From: JASHUC01 sp035523875
Lineage (GTDB): Bacteria > Pseudomonadota > Gammaproteobacteria > Steroidobacterales > Steroidobacteraceae
Length of the DNA stretch: 64,000 nucleotides
Assembly: GCA_035523875.1 (NCBI GenBank)
Contig: DATKPY010000012.1
Coordinates: forward strand, 1-64,000
Reading direction: 5' to 3'
The notes under the pieces: generated by a model
What the model was told of the DNA's origin: nothing
The model's input: the letters and a program-made list of their open reading frames with translations, nothing else
Databases searched by the model: none
Program-made: the position numbers and the translations under genes
Shown here: piece after piece, positions 34,295-42,274 of the stretch
Layout of the letters: every line of letters begins with the position of its first letter
Position numbering within the stretch: the stretch's first letter is position 1

Positions 34295-35347
34295 TCACCG
34301 CTCAGGGGAGCGCAGCCGGCGCGCGCGGACCGGGGCCGTGCTCTCGCGCACGATGAGCCGCGTCGGCAGCACTGGCTCGTGGGCGACGCTGCGCCCCTTG
34401 AGCTGCTCGATGAGCGCGAGCGCCGCGCGCCGGCCGAGCTCCTCGCGGGGAATGTGCACCGTGGTGAGCGGGGGATTGGAGTACTCCGCCATCGCTTGAT
34501 TGTCGAAACCGACGACGGATACGTCCCGGGGAACGGCGAGCCCCGCGCGGTTGAGCGCCAGGATCGCGCCAAACGCCATCTCGTCATTCCCGCACAGCAC
34601 GGCGGTCGGCGGGTCGCGCAGCGTCAGCAGCGCCTCCATCGCGACGAGCCCCGAACGCAAGCCGAAGTCCCCCGGGTGCACGAGCTCCGGGGGTGCTGCG
34701 AGGCCCGCGGACTCGAGTGTGCTGCGGTAGCCGCCTAAGCGCTGTGCGCTGCTCGGCGCGCGCCGGCTCCCGGCGATGTGCGCGATGCGACGGTGGCCGA
34801 GGTCGATCAGGTGCCGGGTCGCCGCGGCAGCGCCGCTGCGATGGTCCGTGCGGATCACCGGGACCGCATGGTGGGGCACTCGCTCGAGCACGGCGATGAG
34901 CGGCGGGAGTGGCCGCTTGCCACTCGCGTAGGCGGAGGGCACGAGACCGGTGAGCAGAATGATTCCGTCGGCGCGGCCGCTCACGACCTGGTCGAAGCAT
35001 GCCTCCTCGCGCTCCGCGTCGCCGCGGCTGCTGCCGAGGAGAAGCGCGAAATCCGCCTCGCGTGCGACATCCTCGGCGCCCGCGTAGATCTCGAGAAAGA
35101 ACGGGCTCAGCGTGGGCACGATGAACAGCAGCGCCCGCGTCTCGCCGCGGCGCAGTCCGCGCGCGAGCAGATTCGGGCGGTAGCCGAGCCGCTCGGCCGT
35201 GGCGATCACCCGATCGCGCGTGTCCCGTCGCAACAGCTCCGGGCGCGTGAGCGCGCGCGAGACCGTGGCGACCGAGATGCCGAGCTCTCGCGCGACGTCG
35301 CGGATCGTGGTCTGCGCGTGCGGGGGGCGGGCAGCGCGGCGCTTCAC
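34295..35347 (-). CDS. LacI-family transcriptional regulator
   Basis: 350 residues from a GTG. The N-terminal HTH (TTIRDVARELGISVATVSRA) and hinge helix region (LGYRPNLLARGL) are typical, followed by the sugar-binding core (LLFIVPTLSPFFLEIYAG, then VLCGNDEMAFGAI and PLTTVHIPREELGRRA). It is encoded tail to tail with the GH3 gene (29 bases between stops). The operator-like site at 29903-29916 makes it the likely local repressor of the esterase-glucosidase operon, released by a sugar. Confidence 0.93.
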   Translation of the reverse strand: MKRRAARPPHAQTTIRDVARELGISVATVSRALTRPELLRRDTRDRVIATAERLGYRPNLLARGLRRGETRALLFIVPTLSPFFLEIYAGAEDVAREADFALLLGSSRGDAEREEACFDQVVSGRADGIILLTGLVPSAYASGKRPLPPLIAVLERVPHHAVPVIRTDHRSGAAAATRHLIDLGHRRIAHIAGSRRAPSSAQRLGGYRSTLESAGLAAPPELVHPGDFGLRSGLVAMEALLTLRDPPTAVLCGNDEMAFGAILALNRAGLAVPRDVSVVGFDNQAMAEYSNPPLTTVHIPREELGRRAALALIEQLKGRSVAHEPVLPTRLIVRESTAPVRARRLRSPER

Positions 35348-35443
35348 AATGCGCGGAGGCTGAGGCGCGGTCCGCTCAGTGGGAAACGGCAGTCGCGAGG
35401 ATGCGGAATGCGTTCCGCCGCGAGCGCGCGCTGACCGGCAGCC

Positions 35444-36397
35444 CTAGACCTCGAACGGATCGTTCAGACGGCGCACGAGCTCGTCCTTCTGCTCGGAGAA
35501 CTGCGGCGAGACGATGAGCTCGCGCCCGAGCTTGTCGGCCGGCTCATCGACGGTGAAGCCGATCGTATGCGCCGCTTCGAACAGGGCCCCGGAGGGGCTG
35601 CGGACATAAACCGACTGGAAGTAGCCGCGGTGCTTGCGGTCGGAGCAGTCGGTGAAGCCAAGGCCTTCGAGCTCGGCCTTCACGCGATCCTGCACGTCGA
35701 GGTTCGGGACGTTGAAGGCGCAGTGATGCACCATGCCCTCGCCGTAGGACCAGTTTCCGGGGCCCTTCTCGGGCTCGATCAGCATGTCGACCATGCGAGC
35801 CGGTCCACCCTGGTCGACCTCGTAGCGGACGAAGGCGCCGTCCTTGTCCGCCTGCCGATAATTCCAGCCTTCCTGCAGGAAGTAGTCCATGTCGCCGAGC
35901 TCGCGCAGACTCACGGTCCAACTGTGGAACCCGCGGATGGCATACTGCTCGGGTACGTAGGGCGACTTGAACGGCTTGCGCGTGTCGCGGTCGTCCTCGA
36001 CGAGCTCGAAGTTGATGGTGCAGGCCGGATGCTGCAGGCGCAGGATTTGCTGGCCGAAGCGCTCGTAGCGCTTGAGGATCGGCACGCCGTGGCGGGTGAG
36101 CTGCTCCTGCCAGAACTCGAGCGACCCGGACGGAACCGTGTAGCTCACGAGCGCGATCTGCCCCGTGCCCGCGCGGGCCATGCGCCCCGAGCGCCGCCAG
36201 GGGAAGACGGTCGTGAGATTCCCCGGCGTGCCCTGCGCGTCGGAGAAATAGAGGTGATAGAAGGGCTCGGCGCCATCGTAAAGGAGTGTGCGCTTCACGA
36301 GATTCATGCCGAGCGTCTTGACGAAGAAGTCCACATCCGCCTGCGCGGTCGAGGTGCACAGGGTGATGTGGTGGAGGCCCTGGATTCGGTCTGACAT
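35444..36397 (-). CDS. VOC-family dioxygenase-like protein
   Basis: 317 residues with two VOC repeats: IQGLHHITLCTSTAQADVDF begins the first, and FHSWTVSLRELGDMDYFLQE and MVHHCAFNVPNLDVQDRVK fall in the second. Metal ligands His (LHHIT), His (VHHCAF) and Glu (ALFEAAHT) are present. It resembles MhqO/YkcA-type ring-cleaving dioxygenase relatives. The substrate is unknown; hydroquinone-type rings are plausible. Monocistronic. Confidence 0.85.
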   Translation of the reverse strand: MSDRIQGLHHITLCTSTAQADVDFFVKTLGMNLVKRTLLYDGAEPFYHLYFSDAQGTPGNLTTVFPWRRSGRMARAGTGQIALVSYTVPSGSLEFWQEQLTRHGVPILKRYERFGQQILRLQHPACTINFELVEDDRDTRKPFKSPYVPEQYAIRGFHSWTVSLRELGDMDYFLQEGWNYRQADKDGAFVRYEVDQGGPARMVDMLIEPEKGPGNWSYGEGMVHHCAFNVPNLDVQDRVKAELEGLGFTDCSDRKHRGYFQSVYVRSPSGALFEAAHTIGFTVDEPADKLGRELIVSPQFSEQKDELVRRLNDPFEV

Positions 36398-36563
36398 GGC
36401 GGTTCTCCGCGGCAGTAGAAGGTTGGTACCGCTCGGTATAGTGGGGGCTGCCGGCGCTCACAATAGGAGCGGCCGCTTGAGCTGTCAACGCGCCGGCGAA
36501 GCTTGCCACGGAACGCACCGCGAAGCCGCGCCGGCCGCGCGCGCGCCGGGGTGAGGAGGCTGA

Positions 36564-38561
36564 TTGCTGCGCCTTAAAAGCATCGTTTCCACCGCCTGCG
36601 CGTGGCTCATCGTGCTCTGGGTTCCCGCGAGCGTGCCGGCCGGCCAGGCGAGCACCGCGCCGGGCCCCACTGCGAGTGCGGCGGCGCTCCCGGCCCCGCC
36701 GCTCAGGGCCGATCAGGTGCTCGTCTATCTGCGCCGCACGCTCGACTGGTACGGCGAAAGCGAGGCCGTGGCCCAGATCCCGCAGCTCTCGGCTGACGTG
36801 GTCGTGCAGGACCGGGTGCACGACGCCGCGCTCGATGCCGTGCGCAAGGCCTTCGAGTTCGCTCGCGCAGCCGCCGAGTTCCTGCGCTCGAGCGCGCCCG
36901 GGGCCAAGTCCTCGAGCGGCGCGGGCGTGCCGCAGACGGCCCTCGGTGAGGCGAGCGCGCGCCTCGCCCAACGCATCGCGGCGCTCGAGGGGCAGCTCGC
37001 CCAACTCGATGCGAAGCTCGCGCGTGCCGCCGCGCACACGCGCGCCGCGCTCGCGGCGCAGCGTGCCGATGTGAGTGCGGCACTCGATTTCGAGCGTGAG
37101 GCGCAGTCGACCGTCGAGAGCCTCGAGCGCTTCCAGAGCTCGGAGATGGCCGAGCAGGCGAGTGGCGCGCGGGATCTGTCCGCGCAGATCGACGAGCTCG
37201 AGCGATCGGTGCCCGAAGCCTCCGAGGAGGATGCGGCGAGGGCGGGCTCCCCGCCACCGGCGAGCACCGCGCTCCCCGCACGCGCGCGGGCGGCGAGCGT
37301 CGTGCCGGCGAGCACCGCCGCGACCGGCGCGGCGAGCAGCTTTCGCCCTGAGTCGGCCGGCATCGTCGCGCTCGTGAGCGAGTCGTTCTCGCTGATGAGC
37401 GCCGAGCGGCAGCTGCGCCAGGCGATCCGCGCCACCGATGCACTGAGCGATCAGGCAGAGCGGCTCCGAACGCCTCTGATCGATCAGCTTCGCGCCCTGG
37501 TCGGATCGAGCCTCACGCAGTTCGGCACCTCGGGCGCGGCCGGCATGACCACGCTCGCGGCGGCGCGCACGCAGCTCGAGAAGGCGACGGCGCGCTTCAA
37601 GCACCTCGCTGCGCTGCTCGTGCCGTTGCGTGAGGAGGAGTTCCTGCTCACCGATGCGCGCAGCGCGTTGAGCGGATGGCGCGTCGCGCTCGACGGACGA
37701 CTGGCGACGGTCGAGCGGTATCTGCTCGCGCAGGCAGGCGTTCTGCTCGCGCTCATCGCAACGGTGCTGGTGGTCTCGGAGGTGTGGCGCCGGGCGGTGT
37801 TCCGCTACCTGCACGATGCGCGGCGACGCAACCAGTTTCAGACCCTGCGGCGCGTGGTGATCGGAGCGGCGCTCGTCGTCGTCGTCCTCTTCACGCTCGT
37901 CTCGGAGGTCGGCTCGCTCGCGACCTACGCCGGGTTCGTGACGGCAGGCCTCGCGGTCGCGCTGCAAAACGTCATCCTCTCGGTCGTTGCCTATTTCTTT
38001 CTCATCGGACGCTACGGAGTGCGCGTCGGTGACCGCATCACCTTGGCCGGCGTCACGGGGCGCGTCGCCGACATCGGGCTCGTGCGCATCTACATCATGG
38101 AGCTCGGCGGAGCGGATCTGCACTCCACCGGCCGCATGGTCGTGCTCTCGAATTCAGTCATCTTCCAGCCACAGGCGCTGTATAAGCAGATTCCGGGAGC
38201 GGACTATCTCTGGCACACCGTCTCGCTCACACTCGGGGCGAGCGTCGATGTGCAAGCGGCGCGCACGCGGCTGAAGAGCACGGCCGACGCCGTCTACGAG
38301 CAGTACCGGCCCGCAATCGAGCAGCAGCATGCCTCCGTACAGCGGCTGCTCGGGTTCGAGACCGCGGTCCCGGTGCCCGAGGTGCGGGTACGCTTCGCGC
38401 AGGCCGGCATGCAATTCGACGTACGCTACCCCGTGCAGGCCGAGCACGCGGCGACGTTCGATCATCGCATGCTGCGGGCGCTGCGCGACGCTCTCGATGA
38501 GGAGCCGAAGCTCGCACTCGTCGAATCGGGCGAGCCGGCGCTGAAGACCGTAGAGGCGTAG
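36564..38561 (+). CDS. MscS-family mechanosensitive channel with long periplasmic N-terminus
   Basis: 665 residues from a TTG preceded by GAGGAGG. A signal peptide (ACAWLIVLWVPASVPAG) is followed by about 340 residues of alanine-rich, heptad-like helix (ALEGQLAQLDAKLARAAAHTR). Then come membrane helices (AGVLLALIATVLVVSEVWR; IGAALVVVVLFTLVSEVG), the pore helix (ATYAGFVTAGLAVALQNV) and the beta domain. The G/A-rich pore motif and FLIGRYGVRVGDRITL are MscS features. It probably opens under membrane tension. Confidence 0.9.
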   Translation: MLRLKSIVSTACAWLIVLWVPASVPAGQASTAPGPTASAAALPAPPLRADQVLVYLRRTLDWYGESEAVAQIPQLSADVVVQDRVHDAALDAVRKAFEFARAAAEFLRSSAPGAKSSSGAGVPQTALGEASARLAQRIAALEGQLAQLDAKLARAAAHTRAALAAQRADVSAALDFEREAQSTVESLERFQSSEMAEQASGARDLSAQIDELERSVPEASEEDAARAGSPPPASTALPARARAASVVPASTAATGAASSFRPESAGIVALVSESFSLMSAERQLRQAIRATDALSDQAERLRTPLIDQLRALVGSSLTQFGTSGAAGMTTLAAARTQLEKATARFKHLAALLVPLREEEFLLTDARSALSGWRVALDGRLATVERYLLAQAGVLLALIATVLVVSEVWRRAVFRYLHDARRRNQFQTLRRVVIGAALVVVVLFTLVSEVGSLATYAGFVTAGLAVALQNVILSVVAYFFLIGRYGVRVGDRITLAGVTGRVADIGLVRIYIMELGGADLHSTGRMVVLSNSVIFQPQALYKQIPGADYLWHTVSLTLGASVDVQAARTRLKSTADAVYEQYRPAIEQQHASVQRLLGFETAVPVPEVRVRFAQAGMQFDVRYPVQAEHAATFDHRMLRALRDALDEEPKLALVESGEPALKTVEA

Positions 38562-38592
38562 CGCGCACGGGTGCGCTCGAAGGAGCAGGTCG

Positions 38593-39693
38593 GTGCGGAT
38601 CGAAGCAGCCGTTTCACGCGAGGGGACGCAATACCCGGAGATCATCCCCCTCGAGATCGAGCCGCCGCGGCACGGGGAGGTGCTCGTGCGGATCGTGGCG
38701 AGCGGCATCTGCCACACCGATCTCGGTGCCCACAGCGGCCGCGGCATGGCGGTGCCGAAGCCGATCGTCCTCGGGCACGAGGGTGCCGGGGTGATCGAGC
38801 GGGTGGGCGAGGGGGTCACCCATCTCGCACCGGGGGACCACGTCGTACTGAGCGGCTCCTCGTGCGGCGTGTGCTTGAGCTGCCGGCGCAATCTTCCGAG
38901 CTACTGCGACGAGATGCTGCCGAGAAACTTCGGCGGCCTGCGCAGCGACCGCACGAGCGCGCTCACGGCCGGGAGCGAGCGCATCTACGGGCACTTCTTC
39001 GGGCAGTCCTCGTTCGCGGAATACGCGATCGCAACCGAGCGCTCGGCGGTGAAGGTGCCGAATGACGTGCCGCTCGCGCTCCTCGCACCGCTCGGGTGCG
39101 CAGTCATCACGGGCGCTGGCTCGATCCTCAATTCCCTCAAGGTGAGGCCGGGCGAGACCCTCGCGATCTTCGGCACCGGGGGTGTGGGGCTCTCCGCGGT
39201 GATGGCCGCGCGGCTCGCCGGCGCGGCGCGGATCATCGCCGTCGACGTGAACCCCGAGCGCCTCGCGCTCGCACTCGAGCTGGGTGCGACCGACACCCTC
39301 GATGCGCGCAGCGGCGATTCGGCGCGCGCCATCCGCGATCTGACCGGGCGCGGCGTCGACTTCAGCTTCAATACGACGCTCGCGCCGGAGGTGTTCACGC
39401 AGGCGCTCGACTGCCTGGCGATGTGCGGCACCGCCGGCTTCGTGACCGCGCCGCGCGGCGAGTGGCGGCCGGCGATGCTCGCAATGCTCGCGGGCGGGCG
39501 CAGGCTCAAGGGAATTCTCGGCGGTGATGCCGCACCTCAACTCGCGATTCCGATGCTCATCGAGTATTTTCGCCAGGGCCGCCTGCCTTTCGACCGGCTG
39601 ATCCGCCGCTATCCGTTCCGACATATCGCGGCGGCGTTTCGCGACATGGAACACGGCGCCGCCATCAAGCCGGTTCTAGAAATGCATGCGTGA
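38593..39693 (+). CDS. Zinc-dependent alcohol dehydrogenase
   Basis: 366 residues from a GTG. Catalytic zinc: Cys in GICHTD, His-Glu in GHEGAGV and a later Cys in LGCAVITG. Structural zinc: GVCLSCRRNLPSYC. The NAD(P) fold is IFGTGGVGLSAVMAARLAGA, followed by IIAVDVN with Asp favouring NAD. It resembles aryl-alcohol and S-hydroxymethyl-type class III dehydrogenases (NDMA/F420-independent). First gene of a plus-strand run leading to cofD. Confidence 0.92.
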   Translation: MRIEAAVSREGTQYPEIIPLEIEPPRHGEVLVRIVASGICHTDLGAHSGRGMAVPKPIVLGHEGAGVIERVGEGVTHLAPGDHVVLSGSSCGVCLSCRRNLPSYCDEMLPRNFGGLRSDRTSALTAGSERIYGHFFGQSSFAEYAIATERSAVKVPNDVPLALLAPLGCAVITGAGSILNSLKVRPGETLAIFGTGGVGLSAVMAARLAGAARIIAVDVNPERLALALELGATDTLDARSGDSARAIRDLTGRGVDFSFNTTLAPEVFTQALDCLAMCGTAGFVTAPRGEWRPAMLAMLAGGRRLKGILGGDAAPQLAIPMLIEYFRQGRLPFDRLIRRYPFRHIAAAFRDMEHGAAIKPVLEMHA

Positions 39694-39791
39694 GTCCGGC
39701 CGGACCACGGTGGGCATTAAGTCAAAAAGGCGGGATCGATGCGGCCGCTCGGCGGCGTCACGGCATCGGGGAGCGGCGGAGCGGCGAACGG

Positions 39792-40160
39792 ATGTCGGGC
39801 TTCTGGAAGCGGTACGTTTCCCGCGATGACGTCATGGTTCAGCGGGCGGAGGCGCGGCTGGACGACGCCCCGGCGCTCGCTCGCCTGCTCGAACGGTTGC
39901 CGGAGGCGGAGGACCTGCGCGCCCGGCTCGTGAGTCCCTTCTTCGCGCGCGCGTGGGATACGCGCGTGCGGCGCGACCACTGGATCCAGAGCGACGGCGC
40001 GCGCGTCACCTGCTTCACCATCAGCGGTGTCACGCTCGCGCAGGCCGCCGCGGTGCGCGTGCGCTGGGACGCGATGCGCGGGCGAACCGAGCTCACGGAG
40101 GAGCTGCTGGCGGATCTCGTGGCCGCACAGACCGGAACCAGCGTGACGCTGGTAGTCTAG
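39792..40160 (+). CDS. Conserved hypothetical protein (122 aa)
   Basis: Start at the ATG at 39792 (MSGFWKRYVSRDDVM); a longer frame to 39690 is arginine-rich and unlikely. The protein has no membrane segment or known motif. The middle (FFARAWDTRVRRDHWIQSDG) and DLVAAQTGTSVTLV are well-behaved in codon use. It ends five bases before the PhzF gene. Function unknown. Confidence 0.55.
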   Translation: MSGFWKRYVSRDDVMVQRAEARLDDAPALARLLERLPEAEDLRARLVSPFFARAWDTRVRRDHWIQSDGARVTCFTISGVTLAQAAAVRVRWDAMRGRTELTEELLADLVAAQTGTSVTLVV

Positions 40161-40165
40161 GGAGG

Positions 40166-41029
40166 ATGGCGGCCCACCCCTACCGGTTGGTGAATGTCTT
40201 CACGCGCGGCGCGGAGCCCCTGAGCGGCAATCCGCTCTGCGTATTCGAGGACGCCGCCGCGCTCGGCGCGCCCGTGATGCAGGCGCTCGCGCGTCAGTTC
40301 AATCTGTCGGAGACGACATTCATTCTGCCGTCGCGCGCGGCGAGCGCGCGCGTGCGCATCTTCACCCCCTCCTACGAGATGCCCTTCGCCGGGCATCCGA
40401 CCCTCGGCACGGCGCATGTCTGCCGCGCGATCGGGCGCGCGGGCGATGCGCTCACTCTGGAGATGCCGGCGGGCATCATCCCGGTCCGCGCGGTGGGCAA
40501 CCGCTGGACGCTGCAGGCGAATGCCCCGAGGTGGCGCGAGTTCGGCGGCTCGCGCGAGTCGCTCGCGGCAATGCTCGCAGTCGACGCCGCCGACATCGGT
40601 GAGCGGCCGCTATGGGTCAACGCCGGCCGCGAGCAGCTCATCGTGCCGCTCGCGAGCGAGGCGGCGGTGCGCCGCGTGCAACCGCGCGGTGAGCTTCTCG
40701 CCCAGCTGCGCAGCGCGGACGGCGCGAGCATGGCGTACGTGTTCGCACCGCACACCTCGGCCGCGGGCGGCACCGAGCGGGTGCTCGCGCGGTTCTTCTT
40801 CCCGCAGGGACCGGCCGTGCTCGAGGATCCGGCGACCGGCTCGGCCGCCGCAAACTTGGGGGGCTGGTGCCTGGCGGTCGGGCGAGCGCTCCCGTGCCGC
40901 TTCGAGATCGCACAGGGCGAGTACACCGGCCGACCCTCCAACCTTTATCTGGAGGTGGATTCCGAGCGGCGCATCCTCGTGAGCGGCGAGGTGATCGAGC
41001 TCGGCCGCGGCATGCTCGAGCTGCCCTGA
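40166..41029 (+). CDS. PhzF-family isomerase
   Basis: 287 residues from an ATG preceded by GGAGG. The catalytic glutamate lies in NLSETTFIL, and the other motifs are FTPSYEMPFAGHPTLGTA, ATGSAAANLGGW and QGEYTGRPS. The family catalyses proton-shift isomerisation (PhzF itself in phenazine synthesis); most homologues lack a known substrate, and no other phenazine genes are present. Ten bases before cofD. Confidence 0.9.
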   Translation: MAAHPYRLVNVFTRGAEPLSGNPLCVFEDAAALGAPVMQALARQFNLSETTFILPSRAASARVRIFTPSYEMPFAGHPTLGTAHVCRAIGRAGDALTLEMPAGIIPVRAVGNRWTLQANAPRWREFGGSRESLAAMLAVDAADIGERPLWVNAGREQLIVPLASEAAVRRVQPRGELLAQLRSADGASMAYVFAPHTSAAGGTERVLARFFFPQGPAVLEDPATGSAAANLGGWCLAVGRALPCRFEIAQGEYTGRPSNLYLEVDSERRILVSGEVIELGRGMLELP

Positions 41030-41039
41030 CGCTGCGGTC

Positions 41040-42026
41040 ATGGAGCCGTTGCTGCAGCGCACAGCCCATCGTGTCCTGGCGCTCTGCGGCGGAGTCGGCG
41101 GCGTGAAGCTCGCCCTCGGACTGCAGCGCGTGCTCGCACCGGGTGCGCTCACGGTCGTCGTGAACACGGGCGATGACTTCGAGCACCTGGGTCTTGCGAT
41201 CTCACCCGACCTCGACACCACGCTCTACACGCTTGCCGGCCTCGCAAACGTCGAGCTCGGCTGGGGGCGCGCGGAGGAGAGCTGGAACTTCATAGCGGAG
41301 CTCGCGCGCCTCGGCGGGGAGACGTGGTTCCGCTTGGGCGACAAGGATTTGGCGGTGCACGTGGAGCGCACGGCGCGGCTCGCGCGTGGCGATGGGCTCA
41401 CTGCGATCGTCGCGGATTTTCGCGCGCGGCTCGCGATTGCCTCGCACATCGTGCCGATGAGCGACGGGCGCGTGCGCACGCTCCTCGAGACGGAGGAGGG
41501 CACGCTCGAATTTCAGCGCTACTTCGTCGCACGGCGCTGCGAGCCGGCGGTGCGCGCGATTCGCTATGAGGGCGCCGCGCAGGCCGAGCCGCCGGCGGGC
41601 CTCGTGGGCGATCTGCGCGCTGGCACCTACGACGCCGTCGTCCTCTGTCCGTCGAACCCGTACCTCAGCATCGATCCGATCCTCGCAATCCCCGGGTGGC
41701 GCGCGGCGCTGCGCGCGACGCGCGCACCGCGCATCGCCGTCTCACCGTTGATCGGCGGGGAGGCTGTGAAGGGGCCGACCGCCAAGATCATGCGCGAGCT
41801 CGCACTGCAGGTTTCCCCCGTGACCATTGCGAGGCATTACGCACCGCTCCTCGACGGCTTCGTGCTCGATCAGGCCGATGCGGCGCTGCGCCCCCTTTTC
41901 GACCTGCCCGTGCACCTCGCACCGACGCTCATGCGCACCGCGGCCGACAAAGAGCGCCTCGCGCAGGAGGTGCTGCGCTTTGCGGGCTCGCTGGTGCGCG
42001 GCGAACGGTGCGCGCTGCCGCCCTAG
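41040..42026 (+). CDS. cofD: 2-phospho-L-lactate transferase (CofD), coenzyme F420 synthesis
   Basis: 328 residues. The CofD signatures are all there: CGGVGGVKLALGLQRVL, VVNTGDDFEHLGLAISPDLD, and FRLGDKDLAVHVERTARLARG. These separate it from the YvcK proteins that share the fold. CofD links phospholactate (or phosphoenolpyruvate/3-phosphoglycerate) to the deazaflavin FO. No cofC, cofE or FO synthase gene is in the window. F420 is uncommon in Gammaproteobacteria, so the gene may signal F420 or 3PG-F420 production. Convergence with kdp is absent; kdp follows 69 bases on. Confidence 0.93.
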   Translation: MEPLLQRTAHRVLALCGGVGGVKLALGLQRVLAPGALTVVVNTGDDFEHLGLAISPDLDTTLYTLAGLANVELGWGRAEESWNFIAELARLGGETWFRLGDKDLAVHVERTARLARGDGLTAIVADFRARLAIASHIVPMSDGRVRTLLETEEGTLEFQRYFVARRCEPAVRAIRYEGAAQAEPPAGLVGDLRAGTYDAVVLCPSNPYLSIDPILAIPGWRAALRATRAPRIAVSPLIGGEAVKGPTAKIMRELALQVSPVTIARHYAPLLDGFVLDQADAALRPLFDLPVHLAPTLMRTAADKERLAQEVLRFAGSLVRGERCALPP

Positions 42027-42095
42027 GTAGTAATCCTCACGACCCGTTCACACGCAACGGCGTAGCGTGCCTGTGTCGTCACCGAGAGACTGCCC

Positions 42096-42188
42096 ATGGA
42101 CGTCGTATTTGTGCTGGTGATCCTGGTGCTCTACGCGGTCACTCACTGGCTGGCCACCGCGATCTCCAAGCTCGGGAGCGTGGAATGA
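42096..42188 (+). CDS. Small membrane peptide preceding kdpF (30 aa)
   Basis: ATG at 42096 gives 30 residues with one hydrophobic helix (VVFVLVILVLYAVTHWL). The stop overlaps the kdpF start (ATGA) in the same way as kdpF and kdpA. Short peptides of this kind in front of kdpF are known in other Kdp operons but usually unannotated. A Kdp accessory role is inferred only from linkage. Confidence 0.6.
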   Translation: MDVVFVLVILVLYAVTHWLATAISKLGSVE

Positions 42189-42274
42189 GCGTGGTCTACC
42201 TCGTGAGCGGCCTGCTCGCCCTCGGGCTCTTCATCTATCTCCTCTACGCGATGATCAAGGCGGAGAAGTTTTGA
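42185..42274 (+). CDS. kdpF: KdpF, small subunit of the potassium ATPase
   Basis: 29 residues, MSVVYLVSGLLALGLFIYLL, then YAMIKAEKF. One helix and the AEKF end are typical of KdpF, which stabilises the KdpABC complex. It overlaps both the peptide before it and the kdpA ATG by one or more bases. Confidence 0.9.
   Translation: MSVVYLVSGLLALGLFIYLLYAMIKAEKF

Noticed and set aside
35544..38123. 859-residue minus-strand frame
   Set aside because: Mostly antisense to the MscS gene and partly an out-of-frame reading of the VOC gene.
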